DNA from: Odontesthes bonariensis
Taxonomy: Eukaryota > Chordata > Actinopteri > Atheriniformes > Atherinopsidae
Length of the DNA stretch: 64,000 nt
Reading direction: 5' to 3'
Assembly (NCBI RefSeq): GCF_027942865.1
Contig: NC_134515.1
Coordinates: forward strand, 13,287,339-13,351,338
Position 1 is the stretch's first letter; each line of letters begins with the position of its first letter. Below, piece after piece: positions 12,721 to 35,219 of this stretch. The position numbers were made by a program, and so were the translations under genes. The notes beneath the pieces were generated by a model. It was given only the letters and a program-made list of their open reading frames with translations, was not told the origin of the DNA and ran no database searches.

Positions 12721-15700
12721 ATGAATCGTTACCTGCCGGTGGCACGACAGCACTTCCTGGCTGCCCTTGCCAGCACCAGTGTGGTAGTAAAAACCATAAG
12801 TGCTGTTGTGGTGCTTCTCTATCTGCTTTCGTGGGCTGTTGACACTCCGTATGCACTGGGGGTGACCCCAGGCTACCTCTTTCCACCTAACTTCTGGGTA
12901 TGGACGCTGGTGACACATGGAGTGGTGGAGCAGCATGTCTGGGGTGTGGCTGCCAGTGTGGGGACGGTCATGGCCTGTGGACGCTTACTGGAGCCTTTGT
13001 GGGGTGCTCTGGAGCTCCTCATATTTTTTGCGGTGGTTAATGTGTCTGCAGGACTCCTGGCAGGTCTTTCCTACCTCCTCACCTACGTGGCCACCTTTGA
13101 CCTGGACTTCCTGTTTGCTGTGCGTGTACACGGAGCAGCCGGTTTCCTGGGAGGTGTCCTGGTGGCGCTAAAACAAACCATGGGGGACACCACAGTGCTC
13201 AGAGTGCCACAGGTGAGGCTAACAAATGATGCAAAATGTTTGTGCTCAGCAGTAATGTTTATTCCCTTTTGAGCCTGTGAACAATGGCAGACAGATTAGC
13301 AGTGGGACAGTCTAGTTAAATTAAGAAGGCTCTAACAAAGCAGTAATCTAACCTGTCGCCACTGACATTTCTAGTTCAGTAAATCTTTTGCAGAACATTA
13401 ACTTTAAACCTATTTACTCAGAATAGAATAAAATGAGCCTTGATTTGGTTTCAGTTTAGATTACCAGCATGTTTCATAATGGATATCAACAATCAGACAC
13501 GTTTTACTTACTACTTCTCTTGACCATCTCATGAATTTAATTTCTTAATTTAAAAAAACAAACTTCCATCCATCCTTATAACGTAGTATGTTAAAGGTTA
13601 TTAATGTCCCTCTCATATTAGACAAATTATTGTCTTAGTCATAATCTAATTTTGTAAGCCAGTGTTTTTAAAGGTCAACAGTTGAGCTGTTATACTGTAT
13701 ATGGCTTCTGTTCTCTGATGTGGACATGTGATTCTTTTCCACATTTGGACACAGTGTGATCCAACAATTTGCATTTACGATTCAGTCTCATGCTCCTCTG
13801 CAGAACAGGATAGTCTGAGTTCCCAGAAAAGGGTTTCTTTCCTCACTTTAGTTTCCCATTTCAAATATGTGTCTGAAACTGTCTCTGCTTTGACTTTATT
13901 TATTTGAACTTTTTCTGCTTGTTATAAGGCTGCTGGAAAGTTTTTGAATCCTTAAGAATTCTCTGTATCTCTGCTTTAATATGGCTTATTATAATGTATA
14001 TAATAATACACTGACTATATATAATAATACACTGACTGAGCTGTTTTTTTTTAAATTGGATATATCCACATTAAGATACAGTATAGTCACTGAGAAGGTG
14101 CTCTACCAAACAGAGCAGGGCATTAAAGGGTTAATAAAACATAACTGGCAGTTTGTTTAAACATCATGGTTGATTTGTGCACTTGAGAGAAGTGTAAATA
14201 GATTTCACAGAAGCAGCACAATAGAGCAGCCGGAAGCCTGAGTTCATAGCACCTGCTTCAACTTTCTTGATCAATAACACATAAGCACAAAGTTGAAACT
14301 ACTATCTTTCAGCTTTTCTGCATGATATTTAACAAGCCGAGCAGAAGTTTTGTCCTTCTACCCTTTTCATGCACACCATTGTGAATGCTTTCTTTATGAT
14401 GGACACATGAACATCAGCATTAGCCGATGTGAGAGGAGCCTTTAGTTGCTGAGAAGTTAGCCTGGATTCCTTTGTAACCTGGAGGACTATTGCATATGTT
14501 GGAATGATCTTTGTTGAGTGGTCCCGGGGAGGGTGACAATGATCTTGAGTTTCTTTAATTCTTATATGGGCTGTCTTAAACTGAACTGGTGGAGTCTCTT
14601 TTGAAGGTGGTTTTGCAACTTTTTTTTCAGCCTAATGGATACAAAAAACTCATTTTTTAAATTTGTTGTTTTAAAGTTGGCCTACTCAGAAATCTTGGTT
14701 GCACGTGCCATGATGCACTTCCACAAAGATACGCTTTGAAGGCCAAACTTTTAAACTCTGGGTGCATTTTTTTATGGCTCATCGCCTCATTGAAACACAC
14801 AGGTTTATTTTGAACTTCCAACAAACTGCTTATCCTTTTGGTGGATGTAGTTTTTACAATCACACATAAACCTTTCAAGTATTATCCTCATTATGAAGAT
14901 GCGTGTTCATTTTTTTGTGTCATTGATTGATTGTGTTTTTGTGTGAATCTCATGATATCAATCATTTAAAAATCTTAAGTACCACCATAAGATTATGTAA
15001 AGCTGGGTGTGTTCACTCTTTATTTCTCTAATTTCTTTTGACCAGGATCGGAAATTAAATCTATCAAGGATAAGGGTTTTAAATGTGACTTCTTTCTGTG
15101 ATCCCGGCATGTCCCGTTCTTGGAGATCTTTCCAAATATCTAAAATCTTTCTCTCTCCACCATTTCAGGTGAGACTCAAAGCTGCACCGGCTTTAGTCCT
15201 CCTTCTCATGGCCTTACTGCGCTTGTCTGGGCTGCTGGACAGCGCTGCGCCCCTGGCTGCATACAGTTATGGCGCCCTGTCTGGCTGGGTGTACCTGCGC
15301 TTCTATCAGAGACACAGCCGGGGCCGCGGGGACATGTCAGACCACTTTGCCTTTGCAAGTTTCTTCCCTGAGGCTGTGCAGCCGGCTGTGGGATTGCTGG
15401 CAGGGCTCGTCCACGCTGCTCTGGTGAAAATTAAGGTGTGCAGGAAGATGGTGAAGAGATATGATGTCGGAGCGCCCTCCTCCATCACGATCAGCCTGCC
15501 AGGGACGGACCCACAGGACGCTGAGAGGAGAAGGTGGGTTGTGCATTGGGTGCTGTTTGAGAAATCATTTTACTCCAACAGTAATATTGTAGAGGAAGAA
15601 GTGAACGGTTTAGATTTTAGCTGTCAATACATCTTAAATGTAATCTTTAATCTAAGATATTATTACCTTTTAGGTAAGCTGACAAAATGTTTACATTTTA

Positions 15701-17646
15701 CATCTCCTTACAAGGCTGATTTTATAGCCATTATGGTGTTTTTTTCACATCATATGATTTCAACCTTTATAGGTTTCCAATAATATTTAAATATAATTGT
15801 CACTGAAGATCCGGTGTCTGAGGGATGAATGAAATGCACAAACCTACACATTTACCCATTTGACCATTTCTGACACCAGTCAGAGATAAGACCAAAAGGG
15901 TGCGGCAGGTTAGCTGAGCTCTTCGGTGATACTCTCCCGGGATTTCTTTCACATGCCCACAAACACCTACTTTCAAGCTGTCACAGATCATTTTTCCCCC
16001 CACTCTCATTGTCTGCCACATTCGCCTCCAAGCTGTCATACAGATTTAGTTACAAATAGATGTCAATGCTCATGCACAACCGAACAGTAATGGTGGAGGG
16101 ATAATTAACTCTAATCCTGAAATCACTGCCTTTAGTGGGATAAAAAAAAAGCTTTTAAGATGCTATCTGACACTTAAAAGATTCTAATGTTTTTGTTAAT
16201 TTTTCATGATAAAAAAAGCTGAAGCTTCTCAGTTGTTTAAAAACTACTCTAAAAGTGTTTACACCGTGCTGGCAGGAAAGAATTTCAGTTCTGTAACTAC
16301 AGGCTGCATCACTGTTCATTGTCTCAGTACTGTTTTGTTTTCTCCAGTCTGGCAGCAAAGTAAAATAAGCTAAGCCTGATTGATGCCTGATAATGATTAG
16401 CTAGCAAGCGTTTTAGAGGCCTGGCATCCTCTTATTGTGGAAAATAACGTCATGGTGATGATGTTGAAAAGTGTGTGGGGTTTTTATCAGGATAGTTGAA
16501 TATTTAATCAGCAAGTAAAAAAAAACCTAACATTTAATTTGCCTCTTGTTTTCCTCGGTTGCCAGCAGTAAAGGCCATGAGGCAGGAAATTGATCTTTAA
16601 GGATTTAACTCCAGTATAATTCCATTTAATTATGTAAACCAATATACAGTATCTCACAGTTAAAGTGAGTGTGACTAATTCAGAATTTGATTTATGTAAG
16701 TTTATGTTTTTTTTAACTGTTATGTTCTACATAATAAAGACTCATTTAACCACTATAGTGTAACATAACTCAGCTGTTTTCTAAAAAAGTTCTGCCATCT
16801 CTGATTACTAAGACACACAAGTTCTTTATATTTCTCAACGAGAACTGGAATGTAGCACAGCATGTTAGGCTCATCATCTGGATCATTGAGCTTTCAACAC
16901 CACTGCATTAGAAAAGGAGTCTTGTTCTGTATCTGTGTGGGAACTTTATGTTGTCGATGTAGTTTTTTCCTGTCTTAAAGGAACACCAGAGAAGTTTGTG
17001 AACCTTAAAAGTATATGCTTCTGGTTCATTTGAAAGCACACTGACCTTTGTTATGCACATTTGTTATGACCTGAAACTGCCCTGGAGTGCTCGGGGGGCT
17101 TAAGTACCTCACTTCATGACACCCCACAGCATTTTGCTTTGCTGTCGCTTCACTTTTTATGTGGGCTTTTGACGGCATCGTTGTGGCCTCTTCAACATGA
17201 AAAAACGATTCATGTGGATGGTGTACATCTGTGTTTTTATGGCAACAATTGGGAGAGATTTTAATGATGCTATTTAAGCTCTGTCTACATGAGAGTAGGA
17301 TACACCTGTTGTGCAGCTGTATGAAAGATTCTCTTTGCCTCCTCCACCCAGACAACTGGCCCTAAAGGCTCTGAACGAGCGTCTAAAGCGAGTGGAGGAC
17401 CAGTCTGCTTGGCCCAGCATGGACGACGAGGAAGACGAGGAAGACGACGAGGTCAGAACCGACACACAGCCACTCCTCTCAGATGGGCGGGACCTTTCCA
17501 CCTCAACACCGAGAACAGCTGGTGCTTCCCTCTCTTCCACTTCCTCATCCTCAATATCACAGAGTGGCGGCGTGCCATCCTCGGGCGCAGTGCAGCACCC
17601 AGAGTCGAGCATTATCAGCTTTGAGGATGCACCATCTAGATCATAA
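12721..17646 (+). CDS. tmem115: TMEM115, Golgi multi-pass membrane protein (3 exons, 383 aa)
   Basis: Golgi membrane protein with a rhomboid-like fold; the mammalian protein works with the COG complex in Golgi retrograde transport. Exons are 12721-13212, 15169-15533 and 17352-17646, joined in frame: CAG/gtgagg to cag/GTGAGA, and AG/gtgggt to cag/ACAACT. Family blocks include TPYALGVTPGYLFPPNFWVW, RLLEPLWGALELLIFF, HGAAGFLGGVLVALKQTMGD, WVYLRFYQRHSRGRGDM, KRYDVGAPSSITISLPGTDP and LKALNERLKRVEDQ. Hydrophobic segments lie near residues 22-40, 60-85, 95-125, 137-155 and 168-190. The cytosolic tail after about residue 285 is acidic (DDEEDEEDDE), then Ser-rich, ending IISFEDAPSRS. It is slightly longer than mammalian TMEM115 because of the Ser-rich tail. 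The ATG at 12721 gives the conserved N-terminus (ARQHF, ASTSVVVK). The frame running past each donor (to 13272 and 15783) is intronic read-through. Confidence 0.96.
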
Positions 17647-18045
17647 CAAAAGGAACGCACATGTATAGATATGCAGCCTCTGTTTGGTGTCACCAGGCGA
17701 GTATACTAGCGGACGCTGTGTCCCCGACGAGTATACGAACGTATTCAGTGACAGAGATTAGACATACACTCGATATCCCCACACAATACACGACATCTGT
17801 GGCGAGTTGATACACACGACTGTGCGCTCACAAACACTCTGTCAATATCATTGTGAATCCCAAAAGACTGTGCAGTGCTTTCAGTTCAGACATGTTGGTT
17901 GTAAGTGCTCAGCACTGTCGGGTCAACTGAAAACTTAAGCCTTCTCCTCATTCTCGCGTACAGCTGAAATTTCTTTCTTGTTCAAATTTAATCCCACCTC
18001 GCAGAACTCTGATCACTGCTACATGTCTCCTTCTCTTGCTTTCTA

Positions 18046-18051
18046 AATAAA
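18046..18051 (+). terminator. Candidate proximal poly(A) signal, tmem115
   Basis: AATAAA overlapping a second near-hexamer (aaataaataac), about 400 bases after the tmem115 stop and followed by GT-rich sequence (gtgggtgt). Confidence 0.5.
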
Positions 18052-21000
18052 TAACAAAGTGGGTGTAAAAAAAATTCTTCGTGCTAGTCTTTTTCGGCGC
18101 AGCCATATTCGTTGTTTTGCCGACCACAAGAAATTTTTTTTAATGAAATGTGAAGAGAAGTGGCTGCAAGGGACATTGGCTGTTTATTCGCTGGTTCCAA
18201 ATGCCGAGACAGCTGTAAAACGGAGGAAGCATGAAAAATATGTACTCGGCACCAACCTGCTGGACCAGAGGAAACGAGCTGCTGCAGGTTTGTCCTGCTG
18301 GTGAATTGATACCAAACGTAAAGATTTAAAGAAGTGCCAGATGAAAGGAATTGTCCAAAACAGGTTCATTTACCACTGGAACCATATATGGAAAAAAATA
18401 ATTATATACCCATTAAGTTCATACTCCTTAGCTTGTCATACAGGGGAGAACTTTCTTTTTTCTTCTGGGTTTGTAGGTCACTAAATGAAATCGTTGTTTC
18501 TGTGGACTAATAAGACGTTTTAGTGGCGCTACACATCGCACACATCTGTAAACCATAATCTTATTTTTGGAGCTCCGTATTGTTTTTTTTTTAAACTATT
18601 TGTTTATTTCCAGGTCTAATCCTGAGCACCACCCCACACCTTTTAAACTTCCACATTCTGAGATCTGATATTGTGCAAAAAAAACAACAACAAAAAAAAA
18701 AAAATGCAAGAAACGGCCATTTGATAACGTTGCTGCAAATGAAACGGAGACGTGATCCAAGTATGTGACTCTGTCGGTCATTTGTTTCATTACAGATGCG
18801 GAGAATGGATGACTTGCAAGATAAAGTTTGAGAATAGCGTTGTTGGGTGTTTACAGACTGTATAGATTCACGGTTTATTAGTTGCAGTTGTAGAAGTTTT
18901 GGCTTTGCTTTTTCCTCACTCAGATTTCAGACCTTGGCCCATGAGGTGAAATAAGTCCATTAACAGGGGATTCCTGCATTGGTTAGACTTCAGTCACAGG
19001 ATTCCCTGCCCTGTCCTCTGGACTTGTTATATTTTTCATTCCTAAAATCAAAGTGCCATGCATGAGAAGTGGTAAATGATTTTCTTGTGGTGGCTGATGC
19101 ACAGTTAACTTGTTTCATCTTGATAAACCTCAACTTCATGGAGCCCTACAGGTCAGTGATTCATTCATTTTGTAGACGGTCATGGCTGCAGGTGTAGCAT
19201 TTTATTCTAACAGTCAAATCCCTTGATTCCCAATTTCCTACACATCATATTTGATTAAGGTCATTTGCAGCCAGTAAATTACTTCCGGTGTCGTGTTCAG
19301 TGTTGACAAACTGGTACATTGTGTGTGAAATTATGATCCCATTGTTCAAAGGCGTCTAAAACCTAAATTAGACATTTCACCTCATTGAATTAAAAAGTGC
19401 ACAGTGCATCTCTATCAAACAAGGAGGAAGGAGTACTAAAGGGAATGTTGATGGCCTCATTCATTTATAAGGAGTCCCGTTAATCTGTAAGAGTCTTACT
19501 AGAAAAATATTGTTCCAGGTCTGAGGGCCTGCAGCTGCTACAGTATCTACGGGTTTAATTCACAGCTCCGAACAAATTATGAAGCTGAAATTCCCAGGCT
19601 TCATAAAATAAGCACGGTGTTGCACATTTAACTCGAATTCTATATTCTTTTATTGCTACATGAAGAAAAAATTGGCAGCGACCTCACTGGCAATGTTGTT
19701 TACCGATAATTAAGTGAACATACGTCCAATAAAAAGAAGCAAATGCCTTTTATAATTAATCAGTAGGAGTGTTTTCAACATCCTCAAACTAAAATCCACT
19801 CTCAGAAGTAACCTGTGAGTTTCAAAAAGCAGCAACGGTTCATATTTGACAAAGTAAAACTAAAGGCGCCGCAAACAGGAATGTCCTATATCTAAAATAC
19901 TGTCGAAACAAAGACTTTTAACCTCAGTTTCTAAACTTTTGAGATCTGATTTGTTCGGAGCTGCAGAGCCACAGAAATTTAAGCCCACTTAATTTAATTA
20001 CCACTAAATAGAAATGTTAAATATTTACTAATATACTAGTTTGCCTCCGACTGATTACTGATGAATGCTCAGAATCGGACACTTTAGTAATCCCAGACAG
20101 TCGTTCATTTCTACAGTTTAGTCCATCTGTAGAAATCTATAAGAAACGCTCTGAAAAGCTGTTGACACATATGAAGTGTTCTTCAAAGAACAACACGGAT
20201 TTGGGCTCTTTATGTTTTGTAAAAACTCTGTTCCAGGAGTGTAGCTCCAGAGAGCTGTAGCCACATGTCTGAAATCTAAAACTGCATTCTGCCATTACAA
20301 GCATTCAGTAGCAATTATTTGAGAAATGTCCGAACCATTCTGTACATAGTTGCATGTATTAACCAAACCATGCAATTACAGTTTAATGGTGTTGTTTTTA
20401 TACATTTTACAGGCAGATTACTCTAAAAATGGCAGTCGGCGAGTGTTCAGCTTTGCTTCCTTCCCTCTTCTGCTTCCGTGACGCAATTGAAAAATAAATC
20501 AGCAATGCATTGAAACACCTTCTAACACTGTCGCCTGCAAATAACTCGGAAGTCATGTGAGGTGGTGACATGTCATTTTATTATTGAAATGGTATAGAAA
20601 CATTGTAGTTGGCAGTCTTGAGATTTCAGACCGAGTCTTTCAGCCAAACCTCCAACCCTGTTCTCCTCTTCCTCCTGTTTTCATTTTCTTTACTTTTTTT
20701 TTTACCTGCATTCTGATTCGTTCTGGCTGTAAACCTCAAAAATATGAGATCAATACAGTCGCCTACTGTCTGAAACTAGAAAATCTGCACCAACGACAAT
20801 GAATGATATTGGTGCTATTTTTTTTTTTTTTTTAAATTGCTGTGGCATCCCTCTACAGTGGAAGCACTGACATTTGTTTACATACTCTTGTTTTTTCCCT
20901 CCTGAACCCATATATCTTGTCTTTATTTAAGATGCACAACAGGCATCGCCGCCTGATTCCCTTTTCCTTGGTTGGTATCTTTTCAAAGTGACTGATGGAG

Positions 21001-21763
21001 AAAACAAAGAACCCAAATTCAACTGTCTAGCTGTTTTCTTCCCAAATGAATGTCAAAAATATATGTTTTATGTATTAAAACTCCTTTGAATGGGCTTTAA
21101 ATATAACAAGGCAATAAGGCTCTGAAAATTCAGTCATCATTTAAAAGTTGCTTTTGTCTGCTTTATTTCACAAATGAGAAATGGAAAAAGGTCAATAAAT
21201 TACTACTTATTCGAATAGACCCATTTGGTTTAGAACCACGACATCAGTTATGAAGCCTGTTTTTTTCCAAATGTCCTTCTTTTGCAGTACAAGATTGATT
21301 CCACGTGAAGCTGTTGTCATAAATGTAGTAACATGTGAACACTGATATGAAATAGAATCAATTCTGTGATATGGTTGGATCAGCAGTTCATACGTGTCGA
21401 TGATGAATCGTCTCATCTCATAGCCACTTTTCCAGACAACATATCTTAGAATGTGTCATTTTTAAGGGTGAAAACATTGCAAAGAACTCAAGCCTTCACG
21501 ACTTGTGTACGAAAGGTGTTTCCTGCCCTGAGTTGAATGACAGAGAACAGATTACACCCCTCAGATCGGATCAGAAATCAAAGGCGGTCACTCACAAAGT
21601 TGTTGTTTTTCCCTTTCTTTTTTTTTTTTAAAACTAGTTTCAACTGTCCTGATTTTTCTCTTCCAACTGATCGTGTTCACACTGATGACAGTCTCTCTGC
21701 ACTGTAGCGGTTGCACAGGCTTTTGTTTTAGTTTTCAAATACATTTCTTTTGTTTCGATACAA

Positions 21764-21769
21764 AATAAA
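21764..21769 (+). terminator. Candidate distal poly(A) signal, tmem115
   Basis: AATAAA with a downstream T/GT-rich region (ttgttgtaatgttgttgc) about 40 bases further on. It would end a 3' UTR of about 4.1 kb. Confidence 0.45.
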
Positions 21770-21790
21770 GTCTGATGGTAAAAAGTTTCA

Positions 21791-23250
21791 TTTATCGCTG
21801 CGTTATTGTTGTAATGTTGTTGCTTTGTGTGTGATTGCTCCTCGGGGACAAGCCCAGGAGGTTGTGGGCTTGGTGTATCTCACTAAAATATTTACGAGTT
21901 TTATTCATTTATTTATTTAAGCTCAAACCATAGAGGTCAAGTGCTAACTTACAATGTCACTGAGTAATAAAAATAATTCACAACACAAATTATTAAACCA
22001 CATGGTCAAGCAACAGATGTGACTCTGCAAGTGGATCATAAAAGTCAAGAAAATTATACAAAAGTTTAGCACAGGAGCACCACGGGGGACTACTCTTTCA
22101 CTTTCTCTTGACTCTGTACACCTCAGACTTCCAGTCCAAATCAGATCCTGTCATACCCAGAAATACTTGGCAGTTATTGGATATATATGGAAGGAAACTG
22201 GATGACCTCTTTGTGGCATGGCGTGGGAACAATCACCTCCTCTTGAACACATAACATAAGAGATATAATTTCCCTTTTTGCAGTACATTATGTTTTCATT
22301 TTATTTCATGAAACAGTACATAAATACATTAAATTAGGAGAACATGCTTTGTGTGCACCAGATTCTGTATGATTGTAATAGCAGTGTGCAAGAAAACAAC
22401 TTAGAAGAGGCACTGATTAATAAATACTTTATCGACTTTATTAATTCCTCTGGAAATAATAAGTGGTATGACCAAGATTGATCAATTAATGCATAAAGTG
22501 GCAGTGCTGTGAGACAGCAGGCAAAGATCCTGTCCTATTTGAACCTGTGTCCTAAACTTTATAAGTTTCAGTTTCAGAGTAGCAGTTAACGGTGAGGTAG
22601 CAGATAACCACACATAGACTAAACTTGTAATAACATTTATAATACAAATTATTAGCAATCAGGCTTGATTTTTTAATTAATTTTCCTGAGATGAATTGAT
22701 GGTGCTTAAAAATGATATATTTTACAAAATGTCTATTTCCCGCAGATGTGTTACCTTAAACGGCCACCAGGTGGGGCAATATAGACAGACTTCTGCAGTT
22801 GACTCAAGGACAGCAAGCAATTTACCAAAAGCACAATTAACTGTAGGCCTAAAACTATTTGTGCCTCTGGGTTTGTATAAGCATAATATAATCAATTTCA
22901 TATTGAAGCACCATAGTGCCCACTAAATTATAAAATTGTCGGTCTGGGTAGAAGTTAAAATAAGCAAATTAACAGGTATGTGTTTCTTACTGAGAGCCAG
23001 ACATTTGCAAAACACCAGCAGTAAACCTCGAATAGGAAACACTCTGCAGTGACTCACTTTTAACTCCGGGTAGTGGTTTAAGAAATGCCCATTTAGATTT
23101 CCTGTACTTGTAAAACTTCCCCGTTGTGAATCTCTGTCTTGGTGTGTCGTTAAATGTGAATACGGGTTGACTAAATGAGAGTTTTACGAATGCCACGCCT
23201 GGAAATAGACTGTTTTTGGCTCAAGGTAATGTACTTTCATTACTGATTTC
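21791..23250. other. Intergenic, nothing recognised
   Basis: AT-rich spacer between tmem115 and the rhoa promoter. The short frames (for example 22696-22926) show no protein-like pattern. Confidence 0.5.
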
Positions 23251-23473
23251 CAAGTGCTCGTATCACGTCGTGCCCGCGCAGGCGTGGCTCTCAGGCTCGT
23301 ACCCGCCACCCCTCCCCCAGCTACAAACTACAAACCGTGGCTGCGCGTTCCCGTGAAGTAATTCATTGTATCAGATTGAGACGGGAGGAAGCAGCCAGCG
23401 ACTCGGCAGACCTAGGGACCAACTCAGCATCGAGAAACACTGAAAATCCCGTTGCGTGGCACATAAACTGAAG
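23250..23473 (+). promoter_or_regulatory. rhoa promoter and non-coding exon 1
   Basis: A CpG- and GC-rich island (cgtgcccgcgcaggcgtgg, ctgcgcgttcccgtgaagt) in AT-rich surroundings with no TATA box. It ends in a good splice donor, GAAG/gtaaac, at 23473/23474. It is the only such island upstream of the rhoa coding exons, and vertebrate RHOA genes have a non-coding first exon followed by a long intron. The exact start site is not visible. Confidence 0.6.
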
Positions 23474-32668
<9,195 letters not shown>

Positions 32669-33416
32669 AATGGCAGGCATATTTGGACTGTTTTCACACT
32701 GGGTTGTTAAACCCGAAAATAGGGCTCGGGAGGGATTACTAGATGGGGGAGGGGGGACGGGGAAGAAAAGAGTGCAGTAAATGACTACCACTGTAAACTG
32801 GCTGTTTGTGGGACTGAATTTACCCTGGGACATAAGTGTGGGAAGCTTTGATGGGAGTGGGTGGGTGGGCGAGGAGGGAGCACAGTAAATGACAAACGCT
32901 GTAAACCATCAGGCTCTTTACCTGTGGGCGTGCCATCAGGTTGGGAGATTTACACCAGCTACCAGCCAAGAGTTGGTACATTTAGTCTTTTCAGCAAGCC
33001 ACTTACTCTGATGAGGATTATTAGGAGATCCCAGTCCAAAAAAAGTTTGTTTTCTGCCTGGATGACTGAACAGATGGATGCGGCAAACAGACAGCACAGT
33101 ATATGAGTACCACTGTAAACGGCCACCAGTGGACTACTTGTGCCCAGGTGTGCCTGGATTTGGGGCTGTAGTTGTACAGGTGGTGGGATGGGAAGAATGA
33201 GGCGCAGAAGGCGAGCGTGACTGATGAGACCAACGTCAAAGCAACCAGGGCAGCGCCTCGTGATTCTGCGCTCTCATTCGGCTTCTATGCTGTGGTAATA
33301 TGAGCAGATCATTTGAACACGCCCAAAAGTAGACAAATCACCAGTAAACTGTATTAACAAGAGCTCCTCAAAATGTTTCTTTTAAACATTTTTGAGTTTT
33401 GTTTGTGGTCGAAGAA

Positions 33417-33422
33417 AATAAA
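33417..33422 (+). terminator. Candidate internal poly(A) signal, rhoa
   Basis: AATAAA about 750 bases after the rhoa stop, followed by a weak GT-rich stretch (ctcatttgtttgat). Confidence 0.45.
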
Positions 33423-33538
33423 ATTGCTCTGAGGTATTAAACGAGCTGTCAGGTGCTCGGGCCTCATTTGTTTGATCAAAGATGACATGCTCGCATGCAC
33501 ACCTCGATGCCATTTTCTCTCACTGTGGCTAATCCCCC

Positions 33539-33540
<2 letters not shown>

Positions 33541-33573
<33 letters not shown>
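33541..33573. repeat. (CA)n microsatellite
   Basis: About sixteen uninterrupted CA units preceded by a short C run, within the presumed rhoa 3' UTR. Likely length-polymorphic. Confidence 0.95.
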
Positions 33574-33576
<3 letters not shown>

Positions 33577-35213
33577 CACACACATTGAGCTCTTGTTTTA
33601 CTGAGATAATCTGCCGGTCACCTGATATATTGAGTGCTTTATTTCTGTGCACTTCGAGTTTCAAGAAAATTGTCCTGCTTTTAAATTAAATTTGATAATC
33701 TAATTCAGAGTGTACGTCAGATGGTGATCTATTCCTGCTCCGAACTGCAGTCATCTTCCCATTCCAGTGTTGTACAGTTCACTGTAATCTTTGCTCACTT
33801 GTGGCAAAGCAGGACAGCAACACACACGCTGCTCTTTACTGCAGTTGTTTTGTCTACTTTGAGGGTGTGATCAGCCGTTGTTTGCATGTTTGTTTTTTTA
33901 ACATTTAAATTTGTTGGACTGAATCGGTGGAAGTGGCAGATGAATCCTGGTCGTGCTGGATGACGATGGTAGCTTTCTCCCCGCATAGTACCGCCTCAGC
34001 AGCTCCCATCCCTTCCTGCTCCACTTAGCTGACTGCTGGTGCTCATCTTCCTCTGGTTTTAGACCAGGACGAAGAACAAGGAGAGGGTGTGTGTGTCGTT
34101 AACAGGCAACTCACTGTCCTCCTTACTTGGGATGAACGACTAAGAATATTTTGTGTTTAGGCATTTACAAAGGCTGAGCGTACAGTAATGAGACCTGGTT
34201 ATTAATTTGAGGGGGGAAATATGTCTGGGATGTCCCGTTGCGTCCCTTACCTGTCTGAATTATACTGGTGAACCGTTTGTATCCGCCACCTGCTTTGTCC
34301 GTTAATGACGAACGAAACGTGCAAAATGACCTCTTTATCCACAGTACTGTGCATGGAAATGCCAGATGGATTTTGTGCAGGCGATTTGTCTCGTTGTGCA
34401 GACGGGATTAAACATCCTGCTGTTAATTTTGGTTTCTTTAAAAGAAAAAAAAACTAAGCGTGGCCAGTCATATTGGGGTTTAAATAGCCAGCCTTTCCTG
34501 ACTTTTTGGTGTGTTTAACTGGCAGATTCAGGCTCTTTGACAGCGTTCTACCTTCATGTTCTTCTTCCTGGCCTACAGGGTTGAGCCTGTTCCAGAAACC
34601 TTGTGTTGTTGTTTTTGTACTTTAGTTCCAGCTTTTAAAAAAAAAAAAAGAAAAGAAAAGAAAAAAAAAAGTCAGAAACCTGTCTATCAGTATTTTTAAA
34701 AAAAAACTTTTAAAAAGTAGGTGGAAAACTAGGGAATTACTCGTGTTGTTGCTTTAGTTTTTTTCTTCTTTTGCGCTTGACCTGGATTTCTCAGATGATT
34801 TACACTTGGTTGTAATGACCCGTCAATCATCCCTGCCAAATGCTGTTGTTGGGCAGTCAGGAGTATGGCTGGCCTCTCGGCTGCCTGTCTGGAGCATCGT
34901 TCAGGCCACCGAGTGCTGGCGTTTTTTGGTTTTTTTTTTTTCTGTTTGTTTGTTTATTTTGCACACAAACTTGGCTGAAAATACAAAATGAAAGATGACT
35001 TAAGTTTCCTAATGTACAAATCATTTTTATTTCTAGATTTTACTGTAATTTTAAATCCTGATTTTTGGACGCTGAAACAGTGACGTAAACAAAGGAACAG
35101 GAAAACCAAGCTGTATGCAAAGTCTGTAAATATAAAATGTGGGTTTGTTCATACTAGACAATTCACATGCACATGACTGGAAACTGTATTTGTAAACTAG
35201 CTTTGGTTTGTGT

Positions 35214-35219
35214 AATAAA
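35214..35219 (+). terminator. Candidate distal poly(A) signal, rhoa
   Basis: AATAAA after a stretch of low-complexity UTR, followed by 'tgtggtttcaagggt'. It gives a 3' UTR of about 2.5 kb, in the usual range for vertebrate RHOA genes or somewhat longer. Confidence 0.6.

Larger units (their letters stand above)
17647..21790 (+). other. tmem115: tmem115 3' UTR (inferred, two candidate poly(A) sites)
   Basis: No exon-like sequence on either strand for about 4.1 kb. AATAAA at 18046-18051 would give a short UTR of about 0.4 kb, and AATAAA at 21764-21769 a long one. The stretch holds several poly-T tracts and a 15-bp inverted repeat (19563-19577 and 19949-19963). Which end is used cannot be told from sequence. 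Confidence 0.5.

Noticed and set aside
12431..12936. Minus-strand ORFs of 151 and 106 codons
   Set aside because: They lie antisense to the tmem115 leader and first exon and have no splice or family support.
13990..14040. Direct repeat 'ataataatacactgact' twice in tmem115 intron 1
   Set aside because: A simple short tandem duplication in AT-rich intron, with no sign of function.
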